Shown: piece after piece, positions 36,401-45,446 of the stretch | Layout of the letters: each line of letters begins with the position of its first letter | How positions within the stretch are numbered: position 1 is the stretch's first letter | From: S5-327 sp965116015 | GTDB lineage: Bacteria; Chloroflexota; Dehalococcoidia; Lucifugimonadales; Australimonadaceae | Reading direction: 5' to 3' | NCBI GenBank assembly: GCA_965116015.1 | Contig: OZ220477.1 | Location: forward strand, 1,364,001-1,428,000 | Length of the DNA stretch: 64,000 nt | The notes under the pieces: generated by a model | Told to the model about the DNA's origin: nothing | Seen by the model: only the letters and a program-made list of their open reading frames with translations | Databases searched by the model: none | Program-made: the position numbers and the translations under genes

Positions 36401-39400
36401 TGCAACGAGAGAGCGCCGGCCTGCGTCGTTGTCGCCGTCAGGATTGGCTCCAGCGGGGCGGCAGGCGGCTCGCTAACGTTGCGAACCCGAATGGCGACCG
36501 TGATGCCAGAAGAGGCGCCCTGGACGTCGCTCGCCGTAACTGTAACCGTGTAGCTGCGCCTGACCTCGTAGTCGAGAGCGGCGAGTACAAGCAGCTGCCC
36601 TGTACCTGGCGCGATGGCGAACGACGCGCTGTCGATGCCGGAAAGCGCATAGACCACCGGCGCATCGCTGTCTAGGTCGCGCGCTGTGAGCGGCCCGCCG
36701 ATGGTCTGCCCTGCTGAAGAATTCTCGAGCACCGAGCGGGCTGCTGATACGCCTTCGATGAAGAGCGGAGGGGTATTCGGAGCTGCATTCGTGCGGCCTA
36801 CACCGAAGCCTGACCAGCCGCCAGGGCCTTCGTCATTGGTCGCGCGGACGCGTACTTCGTAGTCGACATCCGGCTCGAGGCCGGCGATTACAGCCTGCGT
36901 AGCGTTGCTCCTGAACACGAACGGCAGAATCGTTCGGGCACCGACGGGGCGATATTCGATGTCGTAATCCGTGATGGCGGATCCATTAGGATCGGGAGCG
37001 ACCCATACAACCCTAATCGCTGTATGGCCAAGAACGGCAGCGGGAGTAACCCTCGGCACGACAGGCGTACCCGGCAGCTCGTGCAGGTTATTGACAGCGA
37101 CCGAAACGTCCACACTGCCCATCAGCAAGCCATCGCTTGCACGCACGATGATGTCGTAGGTGCGCTGAGCCTCGTAGTTGAGCGCAGACTTCGTCCTCAG
37201 CTGACCAGTCGTGGAATCAATGGCGAACACGACGGCATCCTTCCCGCCAATCATGTACGTCAGCACGTCCCCGTCTGGGTCCGTCGCGAGGACAGCGTCG
37301 CCGAACTCCACGCCCGTCGCTGTGTTCTCATTTACATCCAGCGATGGCGATCCAGGGGGAAACTCAGGCGCCTCGTTCACATTCGTGACAGTAATCGTCA
37401 CTGCGATAGGCACGACTACGAATCCGTCGTCCACTTGCACTATCACTGAGTAGCTCGACCTCGCCTCGTAATCCAGCGGCGCCTTGGTCCTCAACTGGCC
37501 GCTGGAAGCGTCGATGGCGAACGACACGGCATCCACGCCCCGCAGCGAGTACGTCAGCGTGTCCGATGGATCGGCGTCTATCGCACTTACCGGGGCTCCG
37601 ATCACCACGCCTGGCTCCACGTCCTCAGCAACGCTACGCGTCGCGCTCAGGCCTTCAGTAAACACTGGAGCACTGCTCGCCAAACCCGTGCTCCCTTCCC
37701 CAGATTCCGACCACTCCCCGACGCCCTTCATGTTCCTCGGACGAATCTGAACCTCATATGTCGTACCCGACGACAGACCAGTCAGCGTGACCGTCGTACC
37801 ACGTCCCCTGTAATTGGCATCCATGAACGCCCCAGTTCCCTTGCCTCTGTAGCGCACGTCGTACCCCGTGATTGCCGCTCCCATGCTCGGCGGCGCCTTC
37901 CACGACACCGTCAGCGAGCTGTCCACATGTCCCGGCGATGCCTCCACTCTCGGCGCCGACGCCCTGCCCGGCGCCTCCCCCACATCGTTCACCGAGATGT
38001 CCACCCGCACCGTGCCCGTCAGTAAGCCATCGTTCGCACGGACAATGACGACGTAGGTGTTCCGCGTCCCTTCATAGTCCAGCGCTCCCTTCGTTCTCAC
38101 CTGGCCAGATGACGCGTCTATCGCGAACAACGCGGCATGCGTTCCGCCAAGCGTGTATGTAAGCGCGTCGCCGTCTGGGTCCGTCGCAGTGACAGCGTCC
38201 CCAAAAGCCACGCCTGACGCAGTGTTCTCGTCTACGTCCAGCGACGGCGCGCCCGGGGGAAACTCCGGAGCTTCATTTACGTCCGCCACAGTGATTGTCA
38301 CTGCGATGGACACAACCACAAACCCATCGTCTGCCCGCACTATTACGCTGTAGCTCGATTTCGCCTCGTGATCCAGCGCCGTCTTCGTCTTCAGCTGACC
38401 AGACGCAGCGTCGATAGCGAACGACGCCGCATCCACCCCTCGCAGCGAATACGTCAGCGTGTCCGCTGCGTCTGCGTCCGTCGCGCTCACTGCCACCCCG
38501 ATCGCAGCTCCAGGCCCCACGCCCTCGTTGACTGAGCGCGACGCGCTCACGCCCTCACTGAATGTCGGAGCGCTATTCGATGAATCCGTGCGACCCTCCC
38601 CAGGCTCCGACCACTCCCCCGCCCCTCCAGCGTTCCTCGCACGAACCTGAACCTCATAAGTCGTGCCCGACAACAGACCCGTCAGCATCACCGTCGTGCG
38701 CGTTCCCTCATGGGTAGCGTCCGTGAACTCCCCAGATTCCTTGGGTCGGTAGCGCACGTCGTATCCCGTGATCCCCGAGCCTCCACCCGACGCCTGCCAC
38801 GTCACCGTCAGCGAGCTATCCGACGAACCCTCCACCTTCGGCGCCGACAACCTCCCCGGATCCTCAGCCACATCGTTCACCGAGATGTCCACTGTCACAG
38901 CGTCGGTCAGCCCTCCCCCATCCGTCGCCGTCACCGCTACCTGGTAGGTGTTCCGCGTTCCCTCATAGTCCAGCGACCCCTTCGTCCGCAACTGCCCCGT
39001 CGTGGAATCAATGCCGAACACGGCGCCGTGAGTACCGCCAAGCGTGTACGTCAGCGTGTCCCCATCTGGGTCCGTGGCGATGACAGGGGCCCCGAACGCC
39101 ACCCCCGACACCGTGTTCTCGTCTACGTCCAGCGATGGCGACCCAGGAGGGAACTCCGGAGCCTCATTCACGTTCATCACCGTGATCGTCACTGCGATGG
39201 ACACAACCACAAACCCATCATCTACCCGCACTGTTACGCTGTAGCTCGATTTCGTCTCGTGATCCAGCGTCGCCTTCGTCCTCAGCTGACCAGACGAAGC
39301 GTCGATAACAAACGACGCCGCATCCACCCCCCGCAGCGAATACGTCAACGTGTCCGCTGCGTCTGCGTCTGTCGCGCTTACTGCCACCCCGATCGCAGCT

Positions 39401-42400
39401 CCAGGCCCCACGCCCTCATCCGCGCTGCGTGTCGCACTCGAGCCCTCAGCGAACACTGGCGCTCTGTTGGACGAGTCCGTGCGGCCCTCCCCAGACTCCG
39501 ACCACTCCCCCGTTCCGTCAGCACTCCTCGCACGAACCTGAACCTCGTACGTCGTGGCCGACGATAGGCCCGTCAGCACAGCTGTCGTGACTGTTCCCTG
39601 GTGGTTGGCGTTAGTGAACTCCCCAGTTTCTTCCTTGACTCGGTAGCGCACGTCGTATCCCGTGATCCCCGAGCCTCCACCCGACGCCTGCCACGTGACT
39701 GTTAGCGAGCTATCCGACAAACCCTCCGCCTTCGGCGCCGACAACCTCCCCGGCGCTTCAGCCACATCGTTCACCGAGATGTCCACTGTCACCGTATCGG
39801 TCAGCCCTCCGCCGTCTGTCGCCGTCACCGTTACCTGGTAGGTGTTCCGCGTCCCCTCATAGTCCAGCGCTCCCTTCGTCCGCAACTGCCCCGTCGTGGA
39901 GTCAATGCCGAACAAGGCGGCATGCGCGCCGGAGAGCGTGTAGGTCAGCGTGTCCCCGTCTGGGTCCGTCGCGGCGACAGGGCCCCCGAACGCCACCCCC
40001 GGGGCCGTGTTCTCGTCTACGTCCAGCGACGGCGCCCCAGGAGGGAGCTCCGGAGCCTCGTTCACATCCGCCACCGTGATTGTCACTGCGATGGACACAA
40101 CCACAAACCCGTCGTCCACTCGCACTACCACCGAATAACTCGACTTCGCCTCGTAATCCAGCCCCGCCTTCGTCTTCAACTGACCGCTGGAAGCATCGAT
40201 GGCGAACGACGCCGCATCCACCCCCCGCAGCGAATACGTCAACGTGTCCGATGCGTCGGCGTCCGTCGCGCTTACTGCCACCCCGATCGCAGCACCTGGC
40301 CCTGCATCCTCGTTGACTGAGCGCGACGCGCTCGCGCCCTCGCTGAATATCGGAGCGGTATTCGATGAATCCGTGCGACCCTCTCCAGACTCCGACCATC
40401 CCCCCGCGCCATCAGCATTCCTCGCACGAACCTGAACCTCATAAGTCGTGCCCGATGATAGACCCGCCAGCATAGCTGTCGTGCCCGTTCCCTTATAGGT
40501 AACGTCTGTGAATTTCCCAGATCCCTTGGGGCGGTAGCGCACGTCGTACCCCGTGATCCCCGATCCCCCACTCGGCGCCTTCCACGTCACCGTCAGCACG
40601 CTGTCCGACGCTGCCTCCACCCTCGGAGCCAACAACCTGCCCGGAGCCTCAGTCACATCGTTCACCAAGATGTCCACTGTCACAGCGTCGGTCAGCCCTC
40701 CCCCATCCGCCGCCGTCACCGTTACCTGGTAAGTGTTCCGCGTTCCCTCATAGTCCAACGACCCCTTCGTCCGCAACTGTCCCGTCGTGGAATCAATGCC
40801 GAACACGGCAGAGTGCGTGCCGCCAAGCGTGTACGTCAGGGCGTCCCCGTCTGGGTCCGTCGCGGCGACAGCGTCCCCAAACGCCACGCCTGACGCAGTG
40901 TTCTCATCTACATCCAGCGACGGCGACCCAGGAGGGAACTCCGGAGTCTCGTTTACGTCCGACACAGTGATCGTCACTGCGATGGACACAACCACGAACC
41001 CGTCGTCTACTCGCACTACTACCGAGTAGCTCGACTTCGCCTCGTAATCCAACACCGCCTTCGTCTTCAACTGACCAGACGCAGCATCGATGGCGAACGA
41101 CGCCGCATCCACCCCCCGTAGCGAGTACGTCAGCGTGTCCGCGGAATCAGCGTCCGTCGCGCTCACCGGCGCCCCGATCGCAGTGCCTTTCCCCGTATTC
41201 TCGTTGACTGAGCGCGACGAACTTGCGCCCTCGCTGAATATCGGAGCGCTATTCGATGAATCCGTGCGACCCTCTCCAGACTCCGACCACACCCCCGCTC
41301 CATCAGCGTTCCTCGCACGAACCTGAACCTCATACTCCGTGGCCGACAACAAACCCGTCAGCTCAGCCGTCGTGCCCGTTCCCTTGTAGGTAGCGTCCGT
41401 GAACTCCCCAGATCCCTTGGGGCGGTAGCGCACGTCGTACCCCGTGATCCCCGATCCCCCACTCGCCGCCTTCCACGTCACCGTCAGCGAGCTAGCCGAC
41501 GAACCCTCCACCTGCGGCGCCGATAACCTCCCTGGAGCCTCAGCCACATCGTTCACCGAGATATCCACTGTTACAGCGTCGGTCAGCCCTCCTCCATCCG
41601 CCGCCGTTACCGTCACCTGGTAGGTGTTCCGCGAACCCTCGTAGTCCAGTGCCCCCTTCGTCCTCAGCTGTCCAGATGACGCGTCTATCGCGAACACGGC
41701 AGAGTGCGCGCCAGAGAGCGTGTAGGTCAGCGCGTCCCCGTCTGGGTCCGTCGCGGCGACAGCGTCGCCAAACGCCACCCCCGGCGCCGTGTTCTCGTCT
41801 ACATCCAGCGACGGCGCCCCAGGAGGGAACTCCGGAGCCTCGTTTACATCCGTCACGGTAATCGTCACTGCGATGGACACAACCACAAACCCGTCGTCTA
41901 CTCGCACTACCACCGAATAACTCGACTTCGCCTCGTAATCCAGCCCCGCCTTCGTCTTCAACTGACCGCTGGAAGCATCGATGGCGAACGACGCCGCATC
42001 CACCCCTCGCAGCGAGTACGTCAACGTGTCCGATGCGTCGGCGTCCGTCGCGCTTACTGCCACCCCGATCGCCACACCTAGCACTGCGTCCTCGTTGACT
42101 GAGCGCGACGCGCTCACGCCCTCGCTGAATATCGGAGCGCTATTCGATGAACCCGTGCGACCCTCCCCAGACTCCGACCACTCCCCCGCTCCATCAGCGT
42201 TCCTCGCACGAACCTGAACCTCATAAGTCGTGCCCGACGATAGACCCGTCAGCTCAGCCGTCGCGCCCGTTCCCTTGTAGGTAACGTCCGTGAACTCCCC
42301 AGATCCCTTGGGGCGGTAGCGCACGTCGTACCCCGTGATCCCCGATCCCCCACTCGGCGCCTTCCACGTCACCGTCAGCACGCTGTCCGACGAACCCTCC

Positions 42401-44013
42401 ACCCTCGGAGCCAACAACCTGCCTGGAGCCTCAGCCACATCATTCACCGAGATATCCACTGTTACAGCGTCGGTCAGCCCTCCTCCATCCGCCGCCGTTA
42501 CCGTCACCTGGTAGGTGTTCCGCGTCCCTTCGTAGTCCAACGACCCCCTCGTCCTCAGCTGACCAGATGACGCGTCTACCGCGAACACGGCAGAGTGCAC
42601 ACCGGAGAGCGTGTAGGTCAGCGCGTCCCCGTCTGGGTCCGTCGCGGCGACAGGGCCCCCGAACGCCACGCCTGACGCAGTGTTCTCATCTACATCCAGC
42701 GACGGCGACCCAGGAGGGAACTCCGGAGCCTCGTTTACATCCGTCACCGTGATTGTCACTGCGATGGACACAACCACGAACCCGTCGTCTACTCGCACTA
42801 CTACCGAGTAGCTCGACTTCGCCTCGTAATCCAGCGCCGCCTTCGTCTTCAACTGACCGCTGGAAGCATCGATGGCGAACGACGCCGCATCCACCCCCCG
42901 CAGCGAGTACGTCAACGTGTCCACGGAATCGGCGTCCGTCGCGCTCACCGGCGCCCCAATCGCCACACCTAGCACTGCGTCCTCGTTGACTGAGCGCGAC
43001 GCGCTTGCGCCCTCGCTGAATATCGGAGCGGTATTCGATGAATCCGTGCGACCCTCCCCAGACTCTGACCACTCCCCCGCTCCATCAGCATTCCTCGCAC
43101 GAACCTGAACCTCATAAGTCGTGCCCGACGATAGACCCGTCAGCATAGCCGTCGTGCCCGTTCCCTTGTCGGTAACGTCCGTGAATTCTCGAGATCCCTT
43201 GGGTCGGTAGCGCACGTCGTACCCCGTGATCCCCGATCCATCACCCGGCGCCTTCCACGTCACCGTCAGAGCGCTATCCGACGAACCCTCCACCTGCGGC
43301 GCCGGCAACCTGCCTGGAGCCTCACCCACATCGTTCACCGAGATATCCACTGTTACAGCGTCGGTCAGCCCTCCGCCGTCTGTCGCCGTCACCGTTACCT
43401 GGTAGGTGTTCCGCGAACCCTCGTAGTCCAGTGCCCCCTTCGTCTGCAACTGCCCCGTCGTGGAATCGATGCTGAACACGGAGGCATGGGTGCCGCCAAG
43501 CGTGTACGTAAGCACATCCCCGTCTGGGTCCGTCGCGACGACAGCGTCGCCGAACGCCACTCCCGACGCTGTGTTCTCATCCACGTCCAGCGACGGCGCG
43601 CCCGGAGGGAACTCCGGAGCCTCGTTTACATCCGTCACGGTAATCGTCACTGTGATGGACACAACCACGAAACCGTCGTCCACACGCACTACTACCGAGT
43701 AAGTCGACTTCGCCTCGTGATCCAGCCCCGCCTTCGTCTTCAGCTGACCGCTGGAAGCGTCGATAGCGAACGACGCCGCATCCACCCCACGCAACGAATA
43801 CGTCAGCGTGTCAACTGCGTCGGCGTCCGTCGCGCTTACCGGCGCTCCAATCGCAGCGCCTGGCTCCGCGTCCTCATCGACACTGCGCGTCGCACTCGAA
43901 CCTTCAGCAAACACTGGCGCGCTATTGACGAAGCCGCTGCTGGCTCCAGTAGCACTGATTGTTACTTGGCCGCCTACCGCAACGATGGCCGCCAAGCATA
44001 GGATGAGGCGCAA
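33427..44013 (-). CDS. Giant cadherin/fibronectin-III repeat surface protein, membrane anchored
   Basis: 3528 codons, predicted start TTG 44013. A short signal-like N-terminus (MRLILCLAAIVAVGG) leads to a tandem array of ~297-residue supermodules. Each has two cadherin-like domains (DENTASGVAFGD..ATDPDGD, FAIDASSGQL) and one FN3 domain (LTVTWKAP, GYDVRYRPKG, TYEVQVRARNADG). Seven are near-identical and three or four are diverged; then come an Ig-like domain of the tandem-95 type (NDIDPDAGSLLRIVAV), further Ig-like and cadherin-like domains, a short Pro/Thr stalk and a C-terminal membrane helix with a basic tail (ARRFRGRRG). The many D-x-D sites suggest calcium. Likely role: adhesion to cells or surfaces. 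The TTG lacks a clear ribosome binding site, so the start is uncertain. Confidence 0.88.
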   Translation of the reverse strand: MRLILCLAAIVAVGGQVTISATGASSGFVNSAPVFAEGSSATRSVDEDAEPGAAIGAPVSATDADAVDTLTYSLRGVDAASFAIDASSGQLKTKAGLDHEAKSTYSVVVRVDDGFVVVSITVTITVTDVNEAPEFPPGAPSLDVDENTASGVAFGDAVVATDPDGDVLTYTLGGTHASVFSIDSTTGQLQTKGALDYEGSRNTYQVTVTATDGGGLTDAVTVDISVNDVGEAPGRLPAPQVEGSSDSALTVTWKAPGDGSGITGYDVRYRPKGSREFTDVTDKGTGTTAMLTGLSSGTTYEVQVRARNADGAGEWSESGEGRTDSSNTAPIFSEGASASRSVNEDAVLGVAIGAPVSATDADSVDTLTYSLRGVDAASFAIDASSGQLKTKAALDYEAKSSYSVVVRVDDGFVVVSIAVTITVTDVNEAPEFPPGSPSLDVDENTASGVAFGGPVAATDPDGDALTYTLSGVHSAVFAVDASSGQLRTRGSLDYEGTRNTYQVTVTAADGGGLTDAVTVDISVNDVAEAPGRLLAPRVEGSSDSVLTVTWKAPSGGSGITGYDVRYRPKGSGEFTDVTYKGTGATAELTGLSSGTTYEVQVRARNADGAGEWSESGEGRTGSSNSAPIFSEGVSASRSVNEDAVLGVAIGVAVSATDADASDTLTYSLRGVDAASFAIDASSGQLKTKAGLDYEAKSSYSVVVRVDDGFVVVSIAVTITVTDVNEAPEFPPGAPSLDVDENTAPGVAFGDAVAATDPDGDALTYTLSGAHSAVFAIDASSGQLRTKGALDYEGSRNTYQVTVTAADGGGLTDAVTVDISVNDVAEAPGRLSAPQVEGSSASSLTVTWKAASGGSGITGYDVRYRPKGSGEFTDATYKGTGTTAELTGLLSATEYEVQVRARNADGAGVWSESGEGRTDSSNSAPIFSEGASSSRSVNENTGKGTAIGAPVSATDADSADTLTYSLRGVDAASFAIDAASGQLKTKAVLDYEAKSSYSVVVRVDDGFVVVSIAVTITVSDVNETPEFPPGSPSLDVDENTASGVAFGDAVAATDPDGDALTYTLGGTHSAVFGIDSTTGQLRTKGSLDYEGTRNTYQVTVTAADGGGLTDAVTVDILVNDVTEAPGRLLAPRVEAASDSVLTVTWKAPSGGSGITGYDVRYRPKGSGKFTDVTYKGTGTTAMLAGLSSGTTYEVQVRARNADGAGGWSESGEGRTDSSNTAPIFSEGASASRSVNEDAGPGAAIGVAVSATDADASDTLTYSLRGVDAASFAIDASSGQLKTKAGLDYEAKSSYSVVVRVDDGFVVVSIAVTITVADVNEAPELPPGAPSLDVDENTAPGVAFGGPVAATDPDGDTLTYTLSGAHAALFGIDSTTGQLRTKGALDYEGTRNTYQVTVTATDGGGLTDTVTVDISVNDVAEAPGRLSAPKAEGLSDSSLTVTWQASGGGSGITGYDVRYRVKEETGEFTNANHQGTVTTAVLTGLSSATTYEVQVRARSADGTGEWSESGEGRTDSSNRAPVFAEGSSATRSADEGVGPGAAIGVAVSATDADAADTLTYSLRGVDAASFVIDASSGQLRTKATLDHETKSSYSVTVRVDDGFVVVSIAVTITVMNVNEAPEFPPGSPSLDVDENTVSGVAFGAPVIATDPDGDTLTYTLGGTHGAVFGIDSTTGQLRTKGSLDYEGTRNTYQVAVTATDGGGLTDAVTVDISVNDVAEDPGRLSAPKVEGSSDSSLTVTWQASGGGSGITGYDVRYRPKESGEFTDATHEGTRTTVMLTGLLSGTTYEVQVRARNAGGAGEWSEPGEGRTDSSNSAPTFSEGVSASRSVNEGVGPGAAIGVAVSATDADAADTLTYSLRGVDAASFAIDAASGQLKTKTALDHEAKSSYSVIVRADDGFVVVSIAVTITVADVNEAPEFPPGAPSLDVDENTASGVAFGDAVTATDPDGDALTYTLGGTHAALFAIDASSGQVRTKGALDYEGTRNTYVVIVRANDGLLTGTVRVDISVNDVGEAPGRASAPRVEASPGHVDSSLTVSWKAPPSMGAAITGYDVRYRGKGTGAFMDANYRGRGTTVTLTGLSSGTTYEVQIRPRNMKGVGEWSESGEGSTGLASSAPVFTEGLSATRSVAEDVEPGVVIGAPVSAIDADPSDTLTYSLRGVDAVSFAIDASSGQLRTKAPLDYEARSSYSVIVQVDDGFVVVPIAVTITVTNVNEAPEFPPGSPSLDVNENTATGVEFGDAVLATDPDGDVLTYMIGGKDAVVFAIDSTTGQLRTKSALNYEAQRTYDIIVRASDGLLMGSVDVSVAVNNLHELPGTPVVPRVTPAAVLGHTAIRVVWVAPDPNGSAITDYDIEYRPVGARTILPFVFRSNATQAVIAGLEPDVDYEVRVRATNDEGPGGWSGFGVGRTNAAPNTPPLFIEGVSAARSVLENSSAGQTIGGPLTARDLDSDAPVVYALSGIDSASFAIAPGTGQLLVLAALDYEVRRSYTVTVTASDVQGASSGITVAIRVRNVSEPPAAPLEPILTATTTQAGALSLHASWQEPESAGPPVTGYQVEHRSLGGFFAPIPHNGLERWVVISGLDSEIPHEIRVRGINSEGVGTWSDPAHYDIYTRRYSGFSPIQISPTSRNSSPDFAEGNSARRSVDENTPPGAIGRPISARDDDGDVVTYTLHSSDADLFEIDAGSGQLSARVSLDYETAPVHSVVVRARDSFGAVAGITVAIEVKDIDEPPDAPIAPSVAPAEVDGHVTLALSWSEPRNSGPPITGYDVQRRESGHLAFVDTPHDGAALNATIDGLRTGVVYEVRVRARNDEGVGSWSAIGSGATAAAPNRPPSFTEGDGAARVVDEHTPPGEPIGAPVAASDPDSDALVYALAGADQWAFGIDQLSGQLLTKEPLNYEAQASYSVAVKVRDGRDGEAAIEVMIYVGDVNDAPVAVADTATTVEDEAVVVQALRNDIDPDAGSLLRIVAVAQPENGATVAGADGAITYTPRANYHGSDAFTYVVTDGAATAVASVEIKVRPVNDSPVADGRVPIQTASVGASGPTIDMAPYFFDIDGDALSYRASATAAGVVLRIESGKLDITAADAGESSVTVSATDPAGASAQVEFTLIALRPVPSGAGQRVGLVLPGAAASLTAPFGHSVEFPARARGGPFQARISQGLRNCANLSGGEVIVCVTVDLFDLHANPLNGELDNPAALSFVLSPRQYARVVTASGAGRLRVMRQATAIPECADLEVRAECFVLISNIQGGGEIRIVNIFAFSRFAIEIAPPPLPEFIEGAVAYREVPENAPVGAIVGEPIVAFAASSSAPLTYSVGVGSGLFAVDPGTGQIVVKREAALDHESPENPYAIEIIVDAGGVSASIAVIITATNAPELGFIVLTDPHDDPGGAIIAALTDPDGGVANVRWQWERSLNGGAWTAICGATATAYVPTEADIGMLLRAIAVYDDAARAGIRLISDQVGPIRSLQSIDAPPPTPRAGPSPTVAPLQGPTRDGLSARGGIVVVLMTAVVVAQFIVARRFRGRRG
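37678..43926 (-). repeat. Tandem array of seven ~891-bp coding units
   Basis: Unit boundaries recur at 43926, 43035, 42144, 41253, 40362, about 39468 and about 38577. Most periods are exactly 891 bp (297 codons), with one of 894 and one of about 900. Neighbouring units are nearly identical at the DNA level, so unit number can change by recombination and assemblies may collapse it. Confidence 0.9.
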
Positions 44014-44128
44014 GTGCGAGATAGGCCAGTCACACTCCCTGCTTGCAGAGCAACGCAGCGCCCTGAAGCTACGTCGAGTAGCCCTCTATGGGGAGCAGTC
44101 TCCGCTAGCGAGCATCTTAGACATGGCC

Positions 44129-44162
44129 TGCCTCCCGTCGGCGAATGGGCTGACGGGAGGCA
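44129..44162. terminator. Hairpin between lexA and the giant surface-protein gene
   Basis: Perfect 11-bp arms at 44129-44139 and 44152-44162 with a 12-base loop, 43 bases past the lexA stop. No U-tract follows, so it may be a weak terminator or a regulatory structure upstream of the giant gene. Confidence 0.5.
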
Positions 44163-44204
44163 ATCTATCACAGACTGGTTCGCCTCGCCGGGGTGGAGGT
44201 AGGA

Positions 44205-44849
44205 CTATGCTACGCGGCGCATCACGGCGACGACGCGGCCGTGGACTTGCACCTGATCGGCGGGAACGACGATAGGATCCATCGTATCATTGGCCGGCAT
44301 CAAGCGGACACGGTCGCCCTCGAGATAGAAATGCTTGAGTGTCGCTTCTTCGTCAAGAGGGAGCCACGCGGCGACCATATCGCCGTTGTTCGCTTGGGAG
44401 GCGGGACGCAGCACAACGATGTCGCCATCGGTGATGAGGGCGTCAATCATGGAATAGCCCTTGACGCGGAGAGCATAGAGGTTGTCTGAATCGCGGGGGG
44501 TAAGCTCCGGCGGGAGGACGATCGTCTCGCGATCGGCGTCGGCATACGCGCTGGATTCGGGCACCGGGATAGGCTGCCCAGCGGCGATAGCCCCAAGCAC
44601 GGGGACGCGGGTCGCCTCGACGAGCTGCAGCCCGTCGTCATTGACGAGCTCAATGGCGCGGGAGATGTCGGGCGAGCGTCGGATGTGTCCGTCGCGTTCG
44701 AGGAGACGCAGGTTGTAGTCGACAACCGAGGTTGAGCTGATGCTGCATTTGTCCTGAATCTCGCGGATAGACGGCATATAGCTGTGGCCTGCGTGGTACT
44801 CGCGTAGGAACTCGAGAATCTGTTCCTGACGTGGCGACAGTTTTGCCAT
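44205..44849 (-). CDS. lexA: LexA repressor, SOS regulator
   Basis: 214 residues from ATG 44849 (MAKLSPRQEQILEFLREYHA) with GGAGG five bases upstream. An in-frame start at 44888 is rejected because it would lie upstream of the operator. The N-terminal winged helix-turn-helix includes SIREIQDKCSISSTSVVDYN. The C-terminal peptidase has a cleavage region (LGAIAAGQP), catalytic Ser in VKGYSMIDALITDGD and Lys in EATLKHFYLEGDRVRLMP. RecA-stimulated self-cleavage relieves repression of DNA repair genes. The operator in its own promoter indicates autoregulation. Confidence 0.96.
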   Translation of the reverse strand: MAKLSPRQEQILEFLREYHAGHSYMPSIREIQDKCSISSTSVVDYNLRLLERDGHIRRSPDISRAIELVNDDGLQLVEATRVPVLGAIAAGQPIPVPESSAYADADRETIVLPPELTPRDSDNLYALRVKGYSMIDALITDGDIVVLRPASQANNGDMVAAWLPLDEEATLKHFYLEGDRVRLMPANDTMDPIVVPADQVQVHGRVVAVMRRVA

Positions 44850-44868
44850 GGAGACCTCCGTTGCATGA

Positions 44869-44880
44869 GAACGTTCGTTC
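44869..44880 (-). promoter_or_regulatory. SOS box in the lexA promoter
   Basis: GAAC-N4-GTTC at 44869-44880, 19 bases before the lexA ATG. This is the core of the Gram-positive type LexA site (CGAACRNRYGTTYC). A TTGACA (44922-44917) with CTATCG (44899-44894) at 17 bases forms a possible promoter just upstream, so bound LexA would cover the transcription start. Confidence 0.75.
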
Positions 44881-45007
44881 GGAAACAAAGCGACGATAGC
44901 GAGCGGAGAAAGCGACTGTCAACGGGGTTGTGTCACAAGTGGCAAGGGACTAGGCCCCCGCGCCGGCGCGAATCTCCGGTGTCGCGCCTGTGCGGAAGCG
45001 GCGAGCG

Positions 45008-45275
45008 CTAGGCGAGGGAGCTTGTTATCTCCTGGTGGGGAGGTTCCATCGCCTCTTCACGGTACAGGCTGATCGCCTGCAGTACCGCTCGGCAAGCTCC
45101 ATGGGCAGGAGGTCTTCGGCGCGGTAGAGCAGGTCGCGGTAATCAGCATACCGCCCGAACAGTTGGTCTGCCGCGCAGGGCGTTGACCTCCCCAGAGAGG
45201 CATTGCATTGCGGTTCCGCACCTCCCTGCAGGAGCAGCTCCATAGCATTTCGCGCCCGGTCTGGTCGGTAGCCAT
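45008..45275 (-). pseudogene. Possible degenerate small gene
   Basis: An ATG at 45275 follows a good AGAGGAG, but the best-looking protein text moves between frames: MATDQTGREM in one, ELLLQGGAEPQCNASL and YADYRDLLYRAEDLLPMELAE in the second, then AVLQAISLYREEAMEPPHQE with a stop at 45008 in the third. This is what a small gene with two or three indels would look like. No family recognised. Low confidence. The rest of 44889-45446 holds the lexA promoter and nothing else I can support. Confidence 0.3.
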
Positions 45276-45446
45276 ATGCGCTCCTCTGTTGAACGTTGAG
45301 GTGAACCTGCTCCCGATGATGCGCACGGTCAACGCCGCCAGGCGGCCAGGTGCGATACGATGAGCCTCAATGCGCCGCGACTACAGACTGGGAGACTTCT
45401 TCCTGATTATTGCGCCTTATTGCGCCGCCACAGTGCGCCGCTCAGC

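Noticed and set aside
37678..43926. Regularly spaced repeats suggesting a CRISPR-like array
   Set aside because: The period is 891 bp, the whole stretch is coding, and there are no short direct repeats with unique spacers.
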